From: Flammula alnicola
Lineage: Eukaryota > Basidiomycota > Agaricomycetes > Agaricales > Strophariaceae
Assembly (NCBI GenBank): GCA_015499995.1
Contig: JADNRV010000101.1
Coordinates: 124,001-188,000 of the forward strand
Length of the DNA: 64,000 bases
Reading direction: 5' to 3'
The notes under the pieces: generated by a model
Seen by the model: the letters and a program-made list of their open reading frames with translations, nothing else
What the model was told of the DNA's origin: nothing
The model's database searches: none
Program-made: the position numbers and the translations under genes
Part shown: positions 18,398 to 29,200 of the stretch, piece by piece
Layout: every line of letters begins with the position of its first letter
Position numbering within the stretch: the stretch's first letter is position 1

Positions 18398-19026
18398 TAG
18401 TGTTGTCGTCGAGGCGAGTCGAGGCGAGGCGGGGTGGACAACTCGAATCAACTCGAAATTTCGAGTTGAGTCGAGTTATACCTCGAGCCGCCTCGCGAGG
18501 TCGGTAATTTCCGTGATCTTTTCCCATCCAATAAGATGGCAGAGATAACCGACTTTGATCTCACTGCAGATGAGAGTAGATTAGAACGCTACCGTAGGTT
18601 AACGCGATGTAGACTAAATAAATACAACGACAGAGACATTAGATTAGTAGACTAGGATTCCGAATGCATATTCTGAATTAATTCATCGAGTTCTTCAATT
18701 TTTCCGGCACCCATAAGCTCATTTATAGCAAATTCCGTGAGTTGGCCGGAGATCGTGTAATCGGATTCCTTTGCAATCAGGCCTTCGACGAATGAAAGTC
18801 TATCTGATCGGTACGAGAACTTGAGAACTTGAAGGGCCTCAAGAAGTACCCGTGAGATTCGGTTTCGACGGAGAGTGCAGGTCTCTTTGCTCGAGGAAAA
18901 AATCCTCTCGCAGGGAACCGCGGATGCTTGTGCAGGAAGTACGTCCATGGCCACTCGAAACAAGTATGGATACTCGTATTGGTGGACCTGGAAATAAAGA
19001 TTGGTGAATGGTAAGTCAAAATTCAA
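18398..19026 (-). mobile_element. hAT transposon remnant: 3' end and transposase C terminus
   Basis: 18652-19026 encodes 124 residues of the hAT dimerisation (hATC) region: YEYPYLFRVAMDVLPAQAS, VPCERIFSSSKETCT and RNRISRVLLEALQVLKF. The rest of the transposase is missing upstream. The sequence breaks at about 19027-19060 directly into WSC copy 2. Downstream, 18415-18500 has dense ACTCGA/GAGTCGAG palindromes typical of hAT subterminal regions, and TAGTGTTG at 18398 is a likely terminal end. It is a truncated, inactive copy. Confidence 0.75.
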
Positions 19027-19061
19027 AAGGAAAAATGTAATAAAGCACTAACCGACCCGCG

Positions 19062-20336
19062 GTATTGCACGTGTACTCATCATCTTCGCATATAGAGTCG
19101 TACAGCGACAACAACCCCGTTCCCGGCCCCCTGCTCGATGCGACCGTCGTCAACCTGCTATGACGAGCGCGCTCTGCACCGCCTTCTGCTCTGGCATCAA
19201 CTTCCCATTGCCCGCTAAACTTTGCGAGCACGGAGTTTACTTCCGAGTGCTGTATGTCTTCCCTTCTCTCCATCCAGTCTCTCTCTCTAACAAGTTCATA
19301 TGTCACCCTTATCACAGTCTGCGACTTCAACGTCCAAGGCACCGCCACCTAGCTCCCCGACGACGCCTGCAACTTCCCTGCGGTGGTGACGACACCCTCG
19401 CCTGTGGTAACGCTGGCGCGATCAGCGTTTTCCAGAACTTGAACGAGGGCATGCGGCCGGTGCCTACGAATAAAGCCCAGATGCTGAGATGGGGACATGG
19501 GCGTCTGATGGGTGTTTCACGTGAGTACTGTCTAGCCTCAATTGTGTTTTGAGGTTGGGGAGTCGTTGACTGACAATAAAATTGACTTTGACTTTGATTT
19601 TGATGACGGTGCTGACTTCAGCTTTCAACTTTGACAGTGATACTATCGACGGGAATGGCCGTACCTTGCTTGAGAGGTTTGACGTCGCTACGGGTGTGAC
19701 CATCGAGAGCTCCATGGCGCAGTGCGAGGCGACTGGGTTCAATATCATTGGATTGGAGTTTGGCCAGGAGTGCTGTGAATGTTTTTTTTCTTCGTCTTCT
19801 TTATTTGTTTCTTTCGTCCCATGCCAGTGACTAACGCTCCCTCACGAACAGGGTGCGGCTCCTCCTTCCTCGTCGCCAACACCACGGCCCCGTTCACTGC
19901 CTGCTCGCGCGCGTGCGAGGCGGACCATACGGAGCTGCGCGGTGCATCCACCATGCTCTCGTTCTATCTCAACGAGCCGGTGGTCGTTTCGCCTCCACAA
20001 CCGACGACTACGGTTGTCGTTGTGCCGACTACGACAGTGGTGATTCCTCCACCGACGACTGTGGCTCCTCAGGCTCCACCAACGACCGTGGCGCTTACCA
20101 CCGTTGAGCTTACCACGGTGGTGCCTACTACTGTCGTACCGACGTCGATTGTGCCTACGACGGTTGTGCCGACAACCGTGGTGCCGACTACTGTGACTAA
20201 GGCGGGGCCTTTGCAGGGGATACGCCGCGCCCCACTAGAAATCTGCCGACTACGACGGTGGTGCCTACTACCACTAAGGCTGCGGGAATGTGCATGCTTG
20301 AGTGTTTTTCTTTCTTTTAGGGGGGTTGGGAGAAAT
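19062..20336 (+). pseudogene. WSC copy 2: two-WSC-domain protein, 5' truncated
   Basis: The similarity to copies 1 and 3 starts abruptly at about 19062. The signal-peptide and following exon sequence is missing, probably lost with the hAT-associated rearrangement. WSC domain 1 retains SALCTAFCSG-type and NFP..GGDD-type residues with a TAG at 19350-19352. WSC domain 2 is well preserved (DGNGRTLLERFDVATGVTIE, FGQECC, CGSSFLVANTTAPFTACS). It is followed by a VVPTTVVPT-type stalk to about 20205 and a frame-broken end. A LINE is inserted at 20350 just after the coding remains. Confidence 0.7.
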
Positions 20337-20349
20337 AACAATGGTGGTG

Positions 20350-22020
20350 GAAGATGTTCTCACGGTTGAACCACCACCATCAACGCCAGCGGGGAGGCTC
20401 AGAACCCCCGGCGCTGGGCTCACGGCGCCCTCGTCCTGCTGAATCCACTCCTTCTGCGTCGGAACCTGACACTGAGGCTCAGGAGGGCGAAGAAAAGGTC
20501 CGGCTCACCCTGCACACAAAGTCACCGCACACAAGGCGTGTGGTCAAACGAGGTCGGACGAGCAATCGACCAGACTCTCGAGACGATGCCGAAGCACTCT
20601 TCCTGGCTAGCCCGCCTTCACCGACACCGTTCAGACTCCAAAGAGGGAGCATACACGTCGAGGCCCAACCCTCCACACAGCCTACGCCTACCACGTCCAC
20701 TGACGTGGCAGCGCGTCAAGTTGAACGCCTGGAGTCTCTCTTGGACTCAGTGCTTGCCACGCTGTCCATCATTCAGGCCAACTCTACCACACCTGTCGCA
20801 TTAAGCGCACACTCCCGAGAGGCACTTGCCGTGCTCAACAAGATTGTTACTCCCGAAGCACCTCCAGTAACCAACAAGCCAACCACCACCTCAAAGTCGT
20901 ATGCTCAAGCAACCAAGGATCGCCACGCTACCCAGACTGTAGCGCACGCAGCAAAACCGTCACATGCTGGCCGATTGACACACACCCGTTCTCGCCCTGG
21001 TTCCTCTCCTGCTACTCATCATTCTCCCCATCGTCTCATTGTGCGGTGGCCTGACCACCCTGTCCCTCAGTCATCATCCTCCCTGCAGAAATTTATCACC
21101 CAACTCAAGAATCAACTACCATCTGATGACGTGCACATTTCGGGAGCAAATGTGACGAAAGCTGGCAGCATCGTAATTCACACAAAGGCACCATACAAAG
21201 CTTCGCAACTCCTTGAGAACCTACCTTCAGGTTTCATGCCTATCAGACGTGCCGCCACCGCTGCCATACCAGATTTCTCGCCACCGCTCAATGCCGATTT
21301 AAACGTCGAGCTTGATGTCCCATGGTACGGTATTGTTGTACATGACATACCGGCCATGCCTCTCGCGGCCGCCTTTAAGGGAGAAGAAGGGGGGGGAATG
21401 ACTTGTGGGACGCACTGGAGGGGGAGGCTGGGTTGGCAGGACAGGATATCAAGGACCTCCGGCTGTTATGTCGCATCGAGGAGATGGATGAGAGGGAGCA
21501 TATGTCAGTAAAGATCATGCTGGAAGACTCAAGAATATGCCAACACCTCAAGCGCAACGGCGTCTTCCTTTTTGGAACGCACTGCCGTGTCTCGGAGTAC
21601 CGCCGTCGGAAAAAGCACCCTCCTCCACCCTCCCGGCCCACCAGCCCTTAATCTCTTATCTCTCTGCCCGCTTCGATCTGACGACTTGATTTTCCTTCAC
21701 TCCCCATTTAATATTCATATCAGTAACTCTGCACTTATCAGCCTCATCATACCCGTGACACGTCAAGCTCATTTCGCCTGCCTTTTTTGGCCGGGCGCGC
21801 AATAGCAAACCCCAACATTAGGAAATTTTACTCGATGAACTCCAGTTACACTTCACCCCGTACGGTCCCATGGGTCAGTCCTCTGGGAGAATTGGCTGGG
21901 AGATAGGACGGTGTAGGCATGGACTGCCTCTAGGAGTAGTGTACACGCATGTAATGTCCTACGTAAGGCCTCGCCTTGAAGGACAATAAATGGGATACAA
22001 AAAAAAAAAAAAAAAAAAAA
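20350..22020 (+). mobile_element. ORF1-only LINE insertion with poly(A) and target duplication
   Basis: 1,671 bp ending in a run of about 22 A. It is flanked by an exact 13-bp target-site duplication AACAATGGTGGTG at 20337-20349 and 22021-22033. Outside the duplications the DNA matches the 3' part of WSC copy 1 (13885-13935), which shows the empty site. The element contains only an ORF1 (gag-like) region. No endonuclease or reverse transcriptase is present between it and the tail. It is either an internally deleted Tad-like LINE or a non-autonomous family. Confidence 0.88.
20354..21651 (+). pseudogene. LINE ORF1 (gag-like nucleic-acid-binding protein), frame-shifted
   Basis: 385 residues open from an ATG four bases inside the element. 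They include a basic, Ser/Thr-rich N terminus, a helix VERLESLLDSVLATLSIIQ, and the region HRLIVRWPDHPVP ... ITQLKNQLP ... VDVPW-type LDVPWYGIVVHDIPA, which fits the ORF1 type of basidiomycete Tad-like LINEs. After a G run (about 21388-21396) the conserved text moves to another frame (21403-21651: DIKDLRLLCRIEE, GVFLFGTHCRVSEYRRRKK), so a homopolymer indel splits ORF1. The 5' start may be truncated. Confidence 0.65.
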
Positions 22021-22040
22021 AACAATGGTGGTGATAGTGC

Positions 22041-22924
22041 TTAGAGCGTTGCGATGACCTTCTCAACCGTAGATTCACGTGTTTTAATCTTGTCTGCTGA
22101 CTGCACGGTGGGCTCCTGTCTTCCTTTCGCCTTTGAGGAGTCTTTCAGCTTGACTACAGTTTTCAATTGCTCGGTGATTATGGTTGTCTGGGTCAATGAC
22201 TGCGAGACATAATTGCTGTCAGGTTAACAAACGAGACGAGAATGGACCAACGACATGCCTCAAATTTAGACCGTACTTCATCCAGACTCTTCATTAGGAC
22301 TTCAAGCTTTCAAGAGTTTTCGTCGAGGTATCCGGGTTTCGAATCGCGCTGCTCTTCAGAAACTTGTTTCTGGGGATCCTTCGTCAACGAATGGATAGCT
22401 CTAGTATCAGCCAAATGTCTCACGTTTGAATCTTATTTGAGAGGAATTCCTTACTCCTCGAGCTTGATGATGATAGGCCTGACCTCCGACAAAGACTTAT
22501 CCGAGTGCCAGATTCCAGCGATGAGGTGACTGTGAACGGGCGGATATCTTTCCTGTCCTGAACGATGATCCAAGGAGTTCAATTAGCGCCATTGTATGTT
22601 GCGGTGCTATTTTCCATGCCTTTGCAGTTTCCGCAATCTCCAAGACCGTCTTCGGCGCAGCCTTCAGACGAGACGATTTATCCACCTGCTTAAGGAGGGC
22701 AAGGTCGGTGGTGTGGCCTTCTGCGGCACCTCGAGTGTTGCCGACTACGTCTTTGGCATGAGTGTTGGGTGGATTTCCGTTGCGCTTTGGAGCCATTGGA
22801 CGTGAGCGATCCATCGAAGAAAGACGTGGTTTAAATAACTTTACCAACGAGGTCTGCCGCCTGCGCGAGGCATGAAGACTAATTGAAGTGCAGAACGCAG
22901 CCTCGAGTGCATAACACTTCATTT
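22041..22924 (-). CDS. Hypothetical multi-exon gene, possibly decayed helical-domain protein
   Basis: Minus strand. The likely start is the ATG near 22798 (MAPKRNGNPPNTHAKD) or the one at 22922. Helix-rich exons include ALLKQVDKSSRLKAAPKTVL, KSLSEVRPIIIKLEE, RNKFLKSSAIRNPDTSTKTL, LMKSLDEVRSKFE and a C-terminal piece TQTTIITEQLKTVVKLKDSS, stop at 22041. The order resembles the N-terminal four-helix domains of agaricomycete NLR-type proteins. One or two frames cannot be joined by clean introns, so it may be a pseudogene. It is convergent with and touches WSC copy 2's 3' end. Confidence 0.35.
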
Positions 22925-24297
22925 TTGTGGGAAGATGCCTCTCATCATTCTATCTCCCTTGTTCTGTGTTTCGCTTGATATTGCATTGCACTGTTATTAC
23001 CGTTATAATAAGTATCCCCATCTGTGTCCAGATTTCTCCACGCTGTCGTGAAGTGTCAACGTCCAGGAGCCCGCAATTGAGTTGTGTCTTGTATTAGCAC
23101 CTCCTGGAATAGCTTCTTGGGCGCTTCGACCTTATCGGACCTCCAGATAAGCCAGCAATCGTCAACGGGTGTCAAGTATTTCAGTCCGTATCCTTTTTGG
23201 GCATCTGGTCGACAAGTTCGACAATCAATCTCCAGGAGATTCACAACGTGTATCCTCGAGGCGTTGCATTTTTTGCTATTGGTGATATTTTTACGATCCA
23301 GTTAAGCATACCTTGGCGACTGAGCGCTGAGCGCTGAGCGTCCAAAGTTCAACGATCGCTTCAAAATAAGACCGTCCCTTTAGACCGTCGACGAGGTGGC
23401 GTAGATCCTACGTTTGAAATCCTCGATCTCATTCAGCTTCTTCCCCCATCCTTACTCTTCCCTAGCCCCAGACCCTCCGGACCCTTCACCACCCTAATCT
23501 CGGTCACGGTACACCTTCTCGTCGAGCCCCTCTCGCAGTCGTCGAGCCAGAGCTGTTTCGACTCGTAGTCGAGTGCTTCGCTGATTCAGGCGATAAAGCG
23601 AGGAGGTGAGCGCTTTTTTGTGGGCGCCGACCGCCGCTGTCCTCCGAGTGCGGTACTACCAGCAGAGAGGACGTCCAGGCCGACTGAGGAGACGCAAATT
23701 GCGCGTGCTGCAATGCAGGAGGATAACGCAGCAGGGAAGGAGTTCTGAATTTCGAAAAAAATAAAGGTTAACGTGCTGCCGAAATATACAAGGAGGTAAA
23801 AGAGAGCGTAACGTACGGCTGCGGCTTCCCAGCATGACGCTCCTCTCGACAACCCACGGCTCAAGCTCCCGCAAATCTCAACAAGTCCGCGATACCCGGG
23901 ACGAGAACATTATCATGCGATCGTGCACGTCTTCTGCGCCTGGACCGTCGTTTGGCTGTACGAGGGTATCGAGACAGCAAGGGCGGCAGTGCTGGCGATA
24001 CTATTGGCGAGGATAACGACATCTTTGTATGTTGAACACGCAATTTCGAGGGAGAGAGTGTATATCCGAGTGCAATATACCCGAGAGAGGACGAACATGC
24101 AAGATATAAGTTGAGAAAGGCAGTGAATACGGGCCACAATGAGCGAGATGAGGAGGAGACGTGGAGACGTAGGCAGACTTCGTAAACTACCGATATTCAG
24201 TTGATGATGAGTCCGGAAAAAGCGCATTTCAGTATTCACGTGACACATGCGCAGGCGTGATCAGAGATTGGATTACGATTACTACTATTAGTAATAC
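22925..24297. other. No supported gene
   Basis: Short frames on both strands (for example hydrophobic minus-strand stretches at 23590-23860 and 23915-24250) give no recognisable domain and no consistent exon chain. A decayed membrane-protein gene is possible but not supported. Confidence 0.4.
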
Positions 24298-26071
24298 TAG
24301 TGGGGGTGGGCACGGCCTGTAACGCGCCTCTTTGTTTGTACATAATTATATCTAAGGCCTCCCTGCCAAAGGTCATAACAAAAACGCCGGTACCGATTAT
24401 AGGCGCAACTCTTACCTAATTATTGAGGTTTTGACACGAATCGACCCTAAATTGAGTAGGCTTTCGAGGCTTGGTAACCTTTTTGCCAGATCTGTCTAAG
24501 AATGAGACATGATATCATTGAACTATTCTCTAGACACATATATCTCAAATATTTAACCAAGCCTCGAAGGCTTTATACTTTAACATTGCACTTGCCAAAT
24601 CCTAGAGAATCAGCTTGCGAGATGCCCTTTTAAAATGGTACTGAAGCAATCAGTCGAAAATGTCACGCAAACACGTCTGTCACATATGTGACAGCCCATT
24701 TGCCGCTGACCCCGCTAATATTGCATGAAGAAAAAGCGCGTCCGACGGCCAAAACTTTCATGAAAGCTCATATTTATTAAGGGTACGTCGTGGGCAATAT
24801 ACATAGATATTTAAATCTGCTCAAATGTGAATAAATAATGAAGGTCTACTTATTTAAAATGGCTCGGATTCGGTCGCAAGGGAAAAGGAGCACACTCCAG
24901 AAGCAACACTTGCACGACGTCAATAAAGAAAATGTTTCACCTACAACAGGAAGCAGGAGGACTGTACCACACCCCAAGAGCAATCCGAAAGCCCCAGCAC
25001 AGACTCCCACACAGCCATTCGCTGAAATTAAAAACAAATTAGCCAACTGCCAGAGAAAGGTTCGGCATCTTCAAAAGAAGGGAAAGGAGGCTCGAGAAGA
25101 AATCACCGTCGCATTTTTTCGTGGTTCGCTCGCGACTTGGGAAAGGTTCTCATCTGAATTTGCTCCTGGTGGGGTGATTGATGAGGCGTCTGCGGAAGAA
25201 AAGCACCTCGCATGGATGCCAGCCACGAACGACGTGAACGAGGGTGCTCTTGGAGCCTATCGCGTCATTATGCGTGGAAAGCCTTCCATGACACTCCATC
25301 AGTACAACGCGATGGCCATGTTTCGGCACAACGACACTCAGGCATATATGGATGCTATTTTTGTACCCGAGGATCATATTTTCGTCATGCGAGAGGCACG
25401 TCGACTGGACAGTAGTGGCGCAGAAGCAATTCGTCGAAAAGAAATCGTCGATTTCCGTGTTGAGGTAGCGCGCATACGAAAGGAGAAGGAAGCCGCGAGA
25501 CAGCAGAAAATCAAGGCAGAGGCAGAGCGTTTATCAAAAGTCGTCTTGATAACCACGGTGGCTGACATATATGATCCGAAACTCAAGATGACAGTTGCGA
25601 AGCTTGGCGACCAGATGGATGCTTTAAGATTTCGTGGCCTTCCAGATGTCCCACCAAAGAGTAGATTCCCGCGCAAGGCTGAAAGGCAAGCAGCCCTCGA
25701 AGCGGCCTTTATCCGCTACCAATCACTCATCCTAGAGCATGGTGAGGGTGTCCCTGTTGTATCTTTGGGTTCTGAGATAGTGGTGGGTGACGATTGGGAG
25801 CAAGAAGAGGAGGCAGAGATGGATGAATGTTGAATTACTAGTTGAACAGCACTCTTAATACAAATTACTAGACTCTTAATGTTGTTATATTTCGCTTTAT
25901 TAACATTTATACTACTCTAATAAATGTATACCCTGTTAGTTTCTATAATACCGTTGATAATCGAGCTGGAACGACGACTTAGGACTCGAGACGTGAGACC
26001 GGCACGATTTTGTGTGGCTGTACGCTTAGTCATGCGCCCATCAGACGAACCGTGAATGCCCACCCCCACTA
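24298..26071 (+). mobile_element. TIR DNA transposon, 1.77 kb, non-autonomous or truncated
   Basis: Terminal inverted repeats TAGTGGGGGTGGGCA at 24298-24312 and its complement at 26057-26071. The ends resemble the hAT-type end of the MITE at 8181 (TAGTG...GGGCA). The insertion lies in a TAC/TAG-rich microsatellite. The flanks share TTAGTA, but an exact 8-bp duplication is not clear. The interior has one ORF (24838-25833). Confidence 0.7.
24838..25833 (+). CDS. Transposon-borne protein, C-terminal part of a large agaricomycete transposase-like family
   Basis: 331 residues; a second possible start is at 24859 (MARIRSQGKRSTLQ). The N terminus is basic with a KEN-type segment. Residues about 95-190 contain the blocks LATWERFSSEFAPGG, ATNDVNEGALGAYRVIMRGK and LHQYNAMAMFRHNDTQAYMD. 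I know these from the C-terminal end of very large, repeated agaricomycete proteins thought to be transposase-like. A charged helix (about 205-245) and acidic tail (EQEEEAEMDEC) follow. The catalytic part of such proteins would lie upstream and is absent, so this copy is probably a truncated or repurposed derivative. Confidence 0.6.
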   Translation: MKVYLFKMARIRSQGKRSTLQKQHLHDVNKENVSPTTGSRRTVPHPKSNPKAPAQTPTQPFAEIKNKLANCQRKVRHLQKKGKEAREEITVAFFRGSLATWERFSSEFAPGGVIDEASAEEKHLAWMPATNDVNEGALGAYRVIMRGKPSMTLHQYNAMAMFRHNDTQAYMDAIFVPEDHIFVMREARRLDSSGAEAIRRKEIVDFRVEVARIRKEKEAARQQKIKAEAERLSKVVLITTVADIYDPKLKMTVAKLGDQMDALRFRGLPDVPPKSRFPRKAERQAALEAAFIRYQSLILEHGEGVPVVSLGSEIVVGDDWEQEEEAEMDEC

Positions 26072-26236
26072 TTAGTACTAAGTATACTACTACTACTACT
26101 AGTACTCCGATTAGATCGCCCGCTCAGTCCAAACCGTGGCAACGCCATTCGTGACGACTGTGTGAATGCACACAATGACAGATGCCTTGCGGCCGCCTTG
26201 CGTCTTGCCCCATTCTTTCCTCTCGCTATCATCTCC

Positions 26237-29200
26237 ATGGCCAAAAAACCCTCGTCCGTTGCAGCAAAGAAATCGAAGACAAAAGGCTTTCTAAAATCCA
26301 TTCAGAATGTGTTTAAGCGACCCAAATCAGTCGACCCCTCTGCTAGGCAGCCGAACTCGACTCGCGTTTCTTTCTCTTCAGCATCTGGTGCTCACGATCA
26401 TGGCCGCCCAGGAAACGACGCAGGAATTACAGAGCCGATAGCTTTAGGTAAGTTTATTGGGCCCATCTTAGTATTATCGACGACGACTCAACCTCTCCCC
26501 AGGCGGCAATGCCACCTTGAATCAGGGTATGTACTGTCCTGGATTCCTTCCTCGCAGATCTAGCAGACTCAGCCCACCGTCCAGATCCTACCGCCCGCGA
26601 AACCAGCCGTACTTTGACTCCTACTTCACAACCAGCGTCGACGAACCCTCAAATGCCGGTCTCGGATTGGAAGGCGACTGCGAAAGAGGGCCTTGGAGTG
26701 GCCTCTCGGTTCACCCAAACACTCCTCAAGCGGGTCCCAGAGTGTGTCGATATCCACCCAGTTAAGGTGGCATTCGCCATTGCTAAGGTGGTCATTGACA
26801 TAAAAGATGTGAGTCGTCGTCTTTGTATCTCGTGCGCAGGCTGCCTATTACTTTAGTCGGTCGGAGGCAGCCAGGACGAGCTTGCACAACGCCTCGAAGT
26901 AACGGCGAACAGACTCCTGGCTGTGGAGAGAACCGTAGAGGGCGGTGTTCCGAAGGTTGCTGAACAGGCGATGGAACAATTCACATGGTACGTTGTTTTC
27001 CTTGCACCAAAAGTCGTATCATGATGAACACGTCGGTGGCTAGCATCCTTGGGGAAGAAATGGGGAAGTTAGAGGACCTCGCCAAGAAATCATTGATTAC
27101 ACGGATATTCGACCACGAAGAATACAAGAGCACGATCCAGCAAATTTTTCAACGCGTCAACGATGCTACGATGTCTTTCCATGTATGCTCTTATATTCAT
27201 CTCAGGTTATGTATGTACTCATCGGCCGTTCCCAGATCGCAATGGAGATCAGCATCCAGGAGACGGCGAACATGATACACGACGACATCAAGGCAAGTAT
27301 CCCCGTTTCCTGCCTTGTGACCCAGACTGATTGATTGAACAGAAAGCAGCCCTGGAACGTTTGCGTCCCTCCGAGAAGGCCGACCACAAAACCGTTCTCG
27401 AAGAGCAGGGCCTGAAGCGTGAAGAGTGTACGGCCGGAACGCGCCTCGAGATATTGGAAGACATCACCAAATGGGCTAACGATCGCTCATCGGCCAGCCC
27501 GCACGTCTTCTGGCTGACCGGTCAGGCCGGCTCCGGCAAAACCACCATTGCGTATACCATAGCCAAGCGGTTCGAGAAGGATGGCAATGTCAACCGACAC
27601 ACCGTCTTGGGCGGCAACTTTCTCTGCTCGAGGCAATTCCAAGAGACGCAAGCCCAGACCCGTATCCTTCCCACCATTGCCTACCAGCTTGCTCGTAAAT
27701 GCAAGCCGTATGCATACGCCTTGCATGTTGCTGACAAATTCGACGCAGTCAATCATGAAGTTGCCACCCAGATGAAGGATCTTCTTGTTGGACCTTGGCA
27801 ACAGTCCGAAGCCGTACGCCCCCTTGAACTATCACCCTATCTCATTGTCATCGATGCTCTGGACGAAATCAAGGGCGACGGTGGGTCGACGTTTCTGCAC
27901 GACTTGCTCACGGCAATCAACGAAGACCATCTCAGAGGCTTGAAGTTTCTGGTGACGAGCCGATCAAACCCCAAAGTTGCGGCGCTCTGCGAGTCGTTCG
28001 CGTCCGATGCCATCTGTCGTCTTCAAGATGTCCCGATCGAGCAGGCGATGTCAGACATCAAGACGTACCTTGAAGCCAAGCTGCCTAAGCTAGCCGACAA
28101 GCCAGAGCTGACCGAGCTTGTGCAACGGGCTGGTGGTCTGTTCATCTACGCTGCAACGGCGGTGAAGTACTTGACGCGGCGGGCCTCGATCACAGCTGAA
28201 GGGCAGACCGAGATGCTTAATGATCTCATTTCCAAATCATATGAACCGGCTTCTGCAAGCAAAGCTACATTCTTGATCGACGAATTATACCGGCAAATTA
28301 TGTGCGACGCCTTTTCGGAGCTAGAGGGAAAGTTCTTGACTCGCCGATTGCGCATCCTTTATACCTTCCTGTGTACGGCAGAACGTACATCTACCTCCAT
28401 CGTTGCCGCACTCATCCCGGATGTCGATGATGAAGAAGCTAGGGCCGTTCTGGGCGATCTCCACCCCGTGCTCTACACTCAAGATGATCAAGTTTTTTGG
28501 TACCATGCCTCCTTCCCTGACTTCATTTTCGATCGCGACCGGTCAAACTTCCGCATCGGTGAGGAGGACTTTGCGTTTTCATGTAACGAACCAGCCTACC
28601 ACAATCTTCTCGGCGAATCTTGCTTCCGTATCATGGAGATGGAGTCATTCGGTTTGCGATTCAACATGGGCAATATAACGTCGTCCTTCCTGTTCGACCG
28701 CGACAACGCCGTTGCACTGTCTGAGCAGGTTAAGAAAAACATCAATGCTGTTCTTAGGTACTCGTCTCACCACTGGGCTCACCACTTGCCATCACCCCAG
28801 TTGATTGATGCCGCTAATCTCTGTCGCTGCATTTCGGACTTCCTTCAAATTCGCGTGCTGTTCTGGATTGAGGCCATGAACCTGCTCGGATTACGCAATC
28901 AGTGTACTCCCATGCTTCAACGTGCGCGCCAGTGGGTGTTGAAGGTATGAATTGTATGGTTTGAGCTATATTACAATAACTAACACTATCGGTCAGTGCA
29001 ACAGTGATTATTTGGAATTGGCGCGTGATGTTGGTGAAGCTGCTAATTTTGCCACGTATTTCACTGGGAGCCCAGCTGCCGAATCGACACCACACCTGTA
29101 CATCTCGGCATTGGCAACATGGTCGCGAGACACCAGTCTCGCTCGGACCTGGAAAAAGCAATTCTCTCACATCCCTGTCTTTACTCATACCAAGGGGAGT

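Noticed and set aside
23586..24248. Possible membrane-protein gene on the minus strand
   Set aside because: Hydrophobic stretches exist, but no exon chain, start or family pattern could be made consistent.
24280..26090. Exact 8-bp target duplication of the TIR element
   Set aside because: The flanks share TTAGTA and TAC repeats, but the bases directly next to the inverted repeats do not match over 8 bp. Only the inverted ends are claimed.
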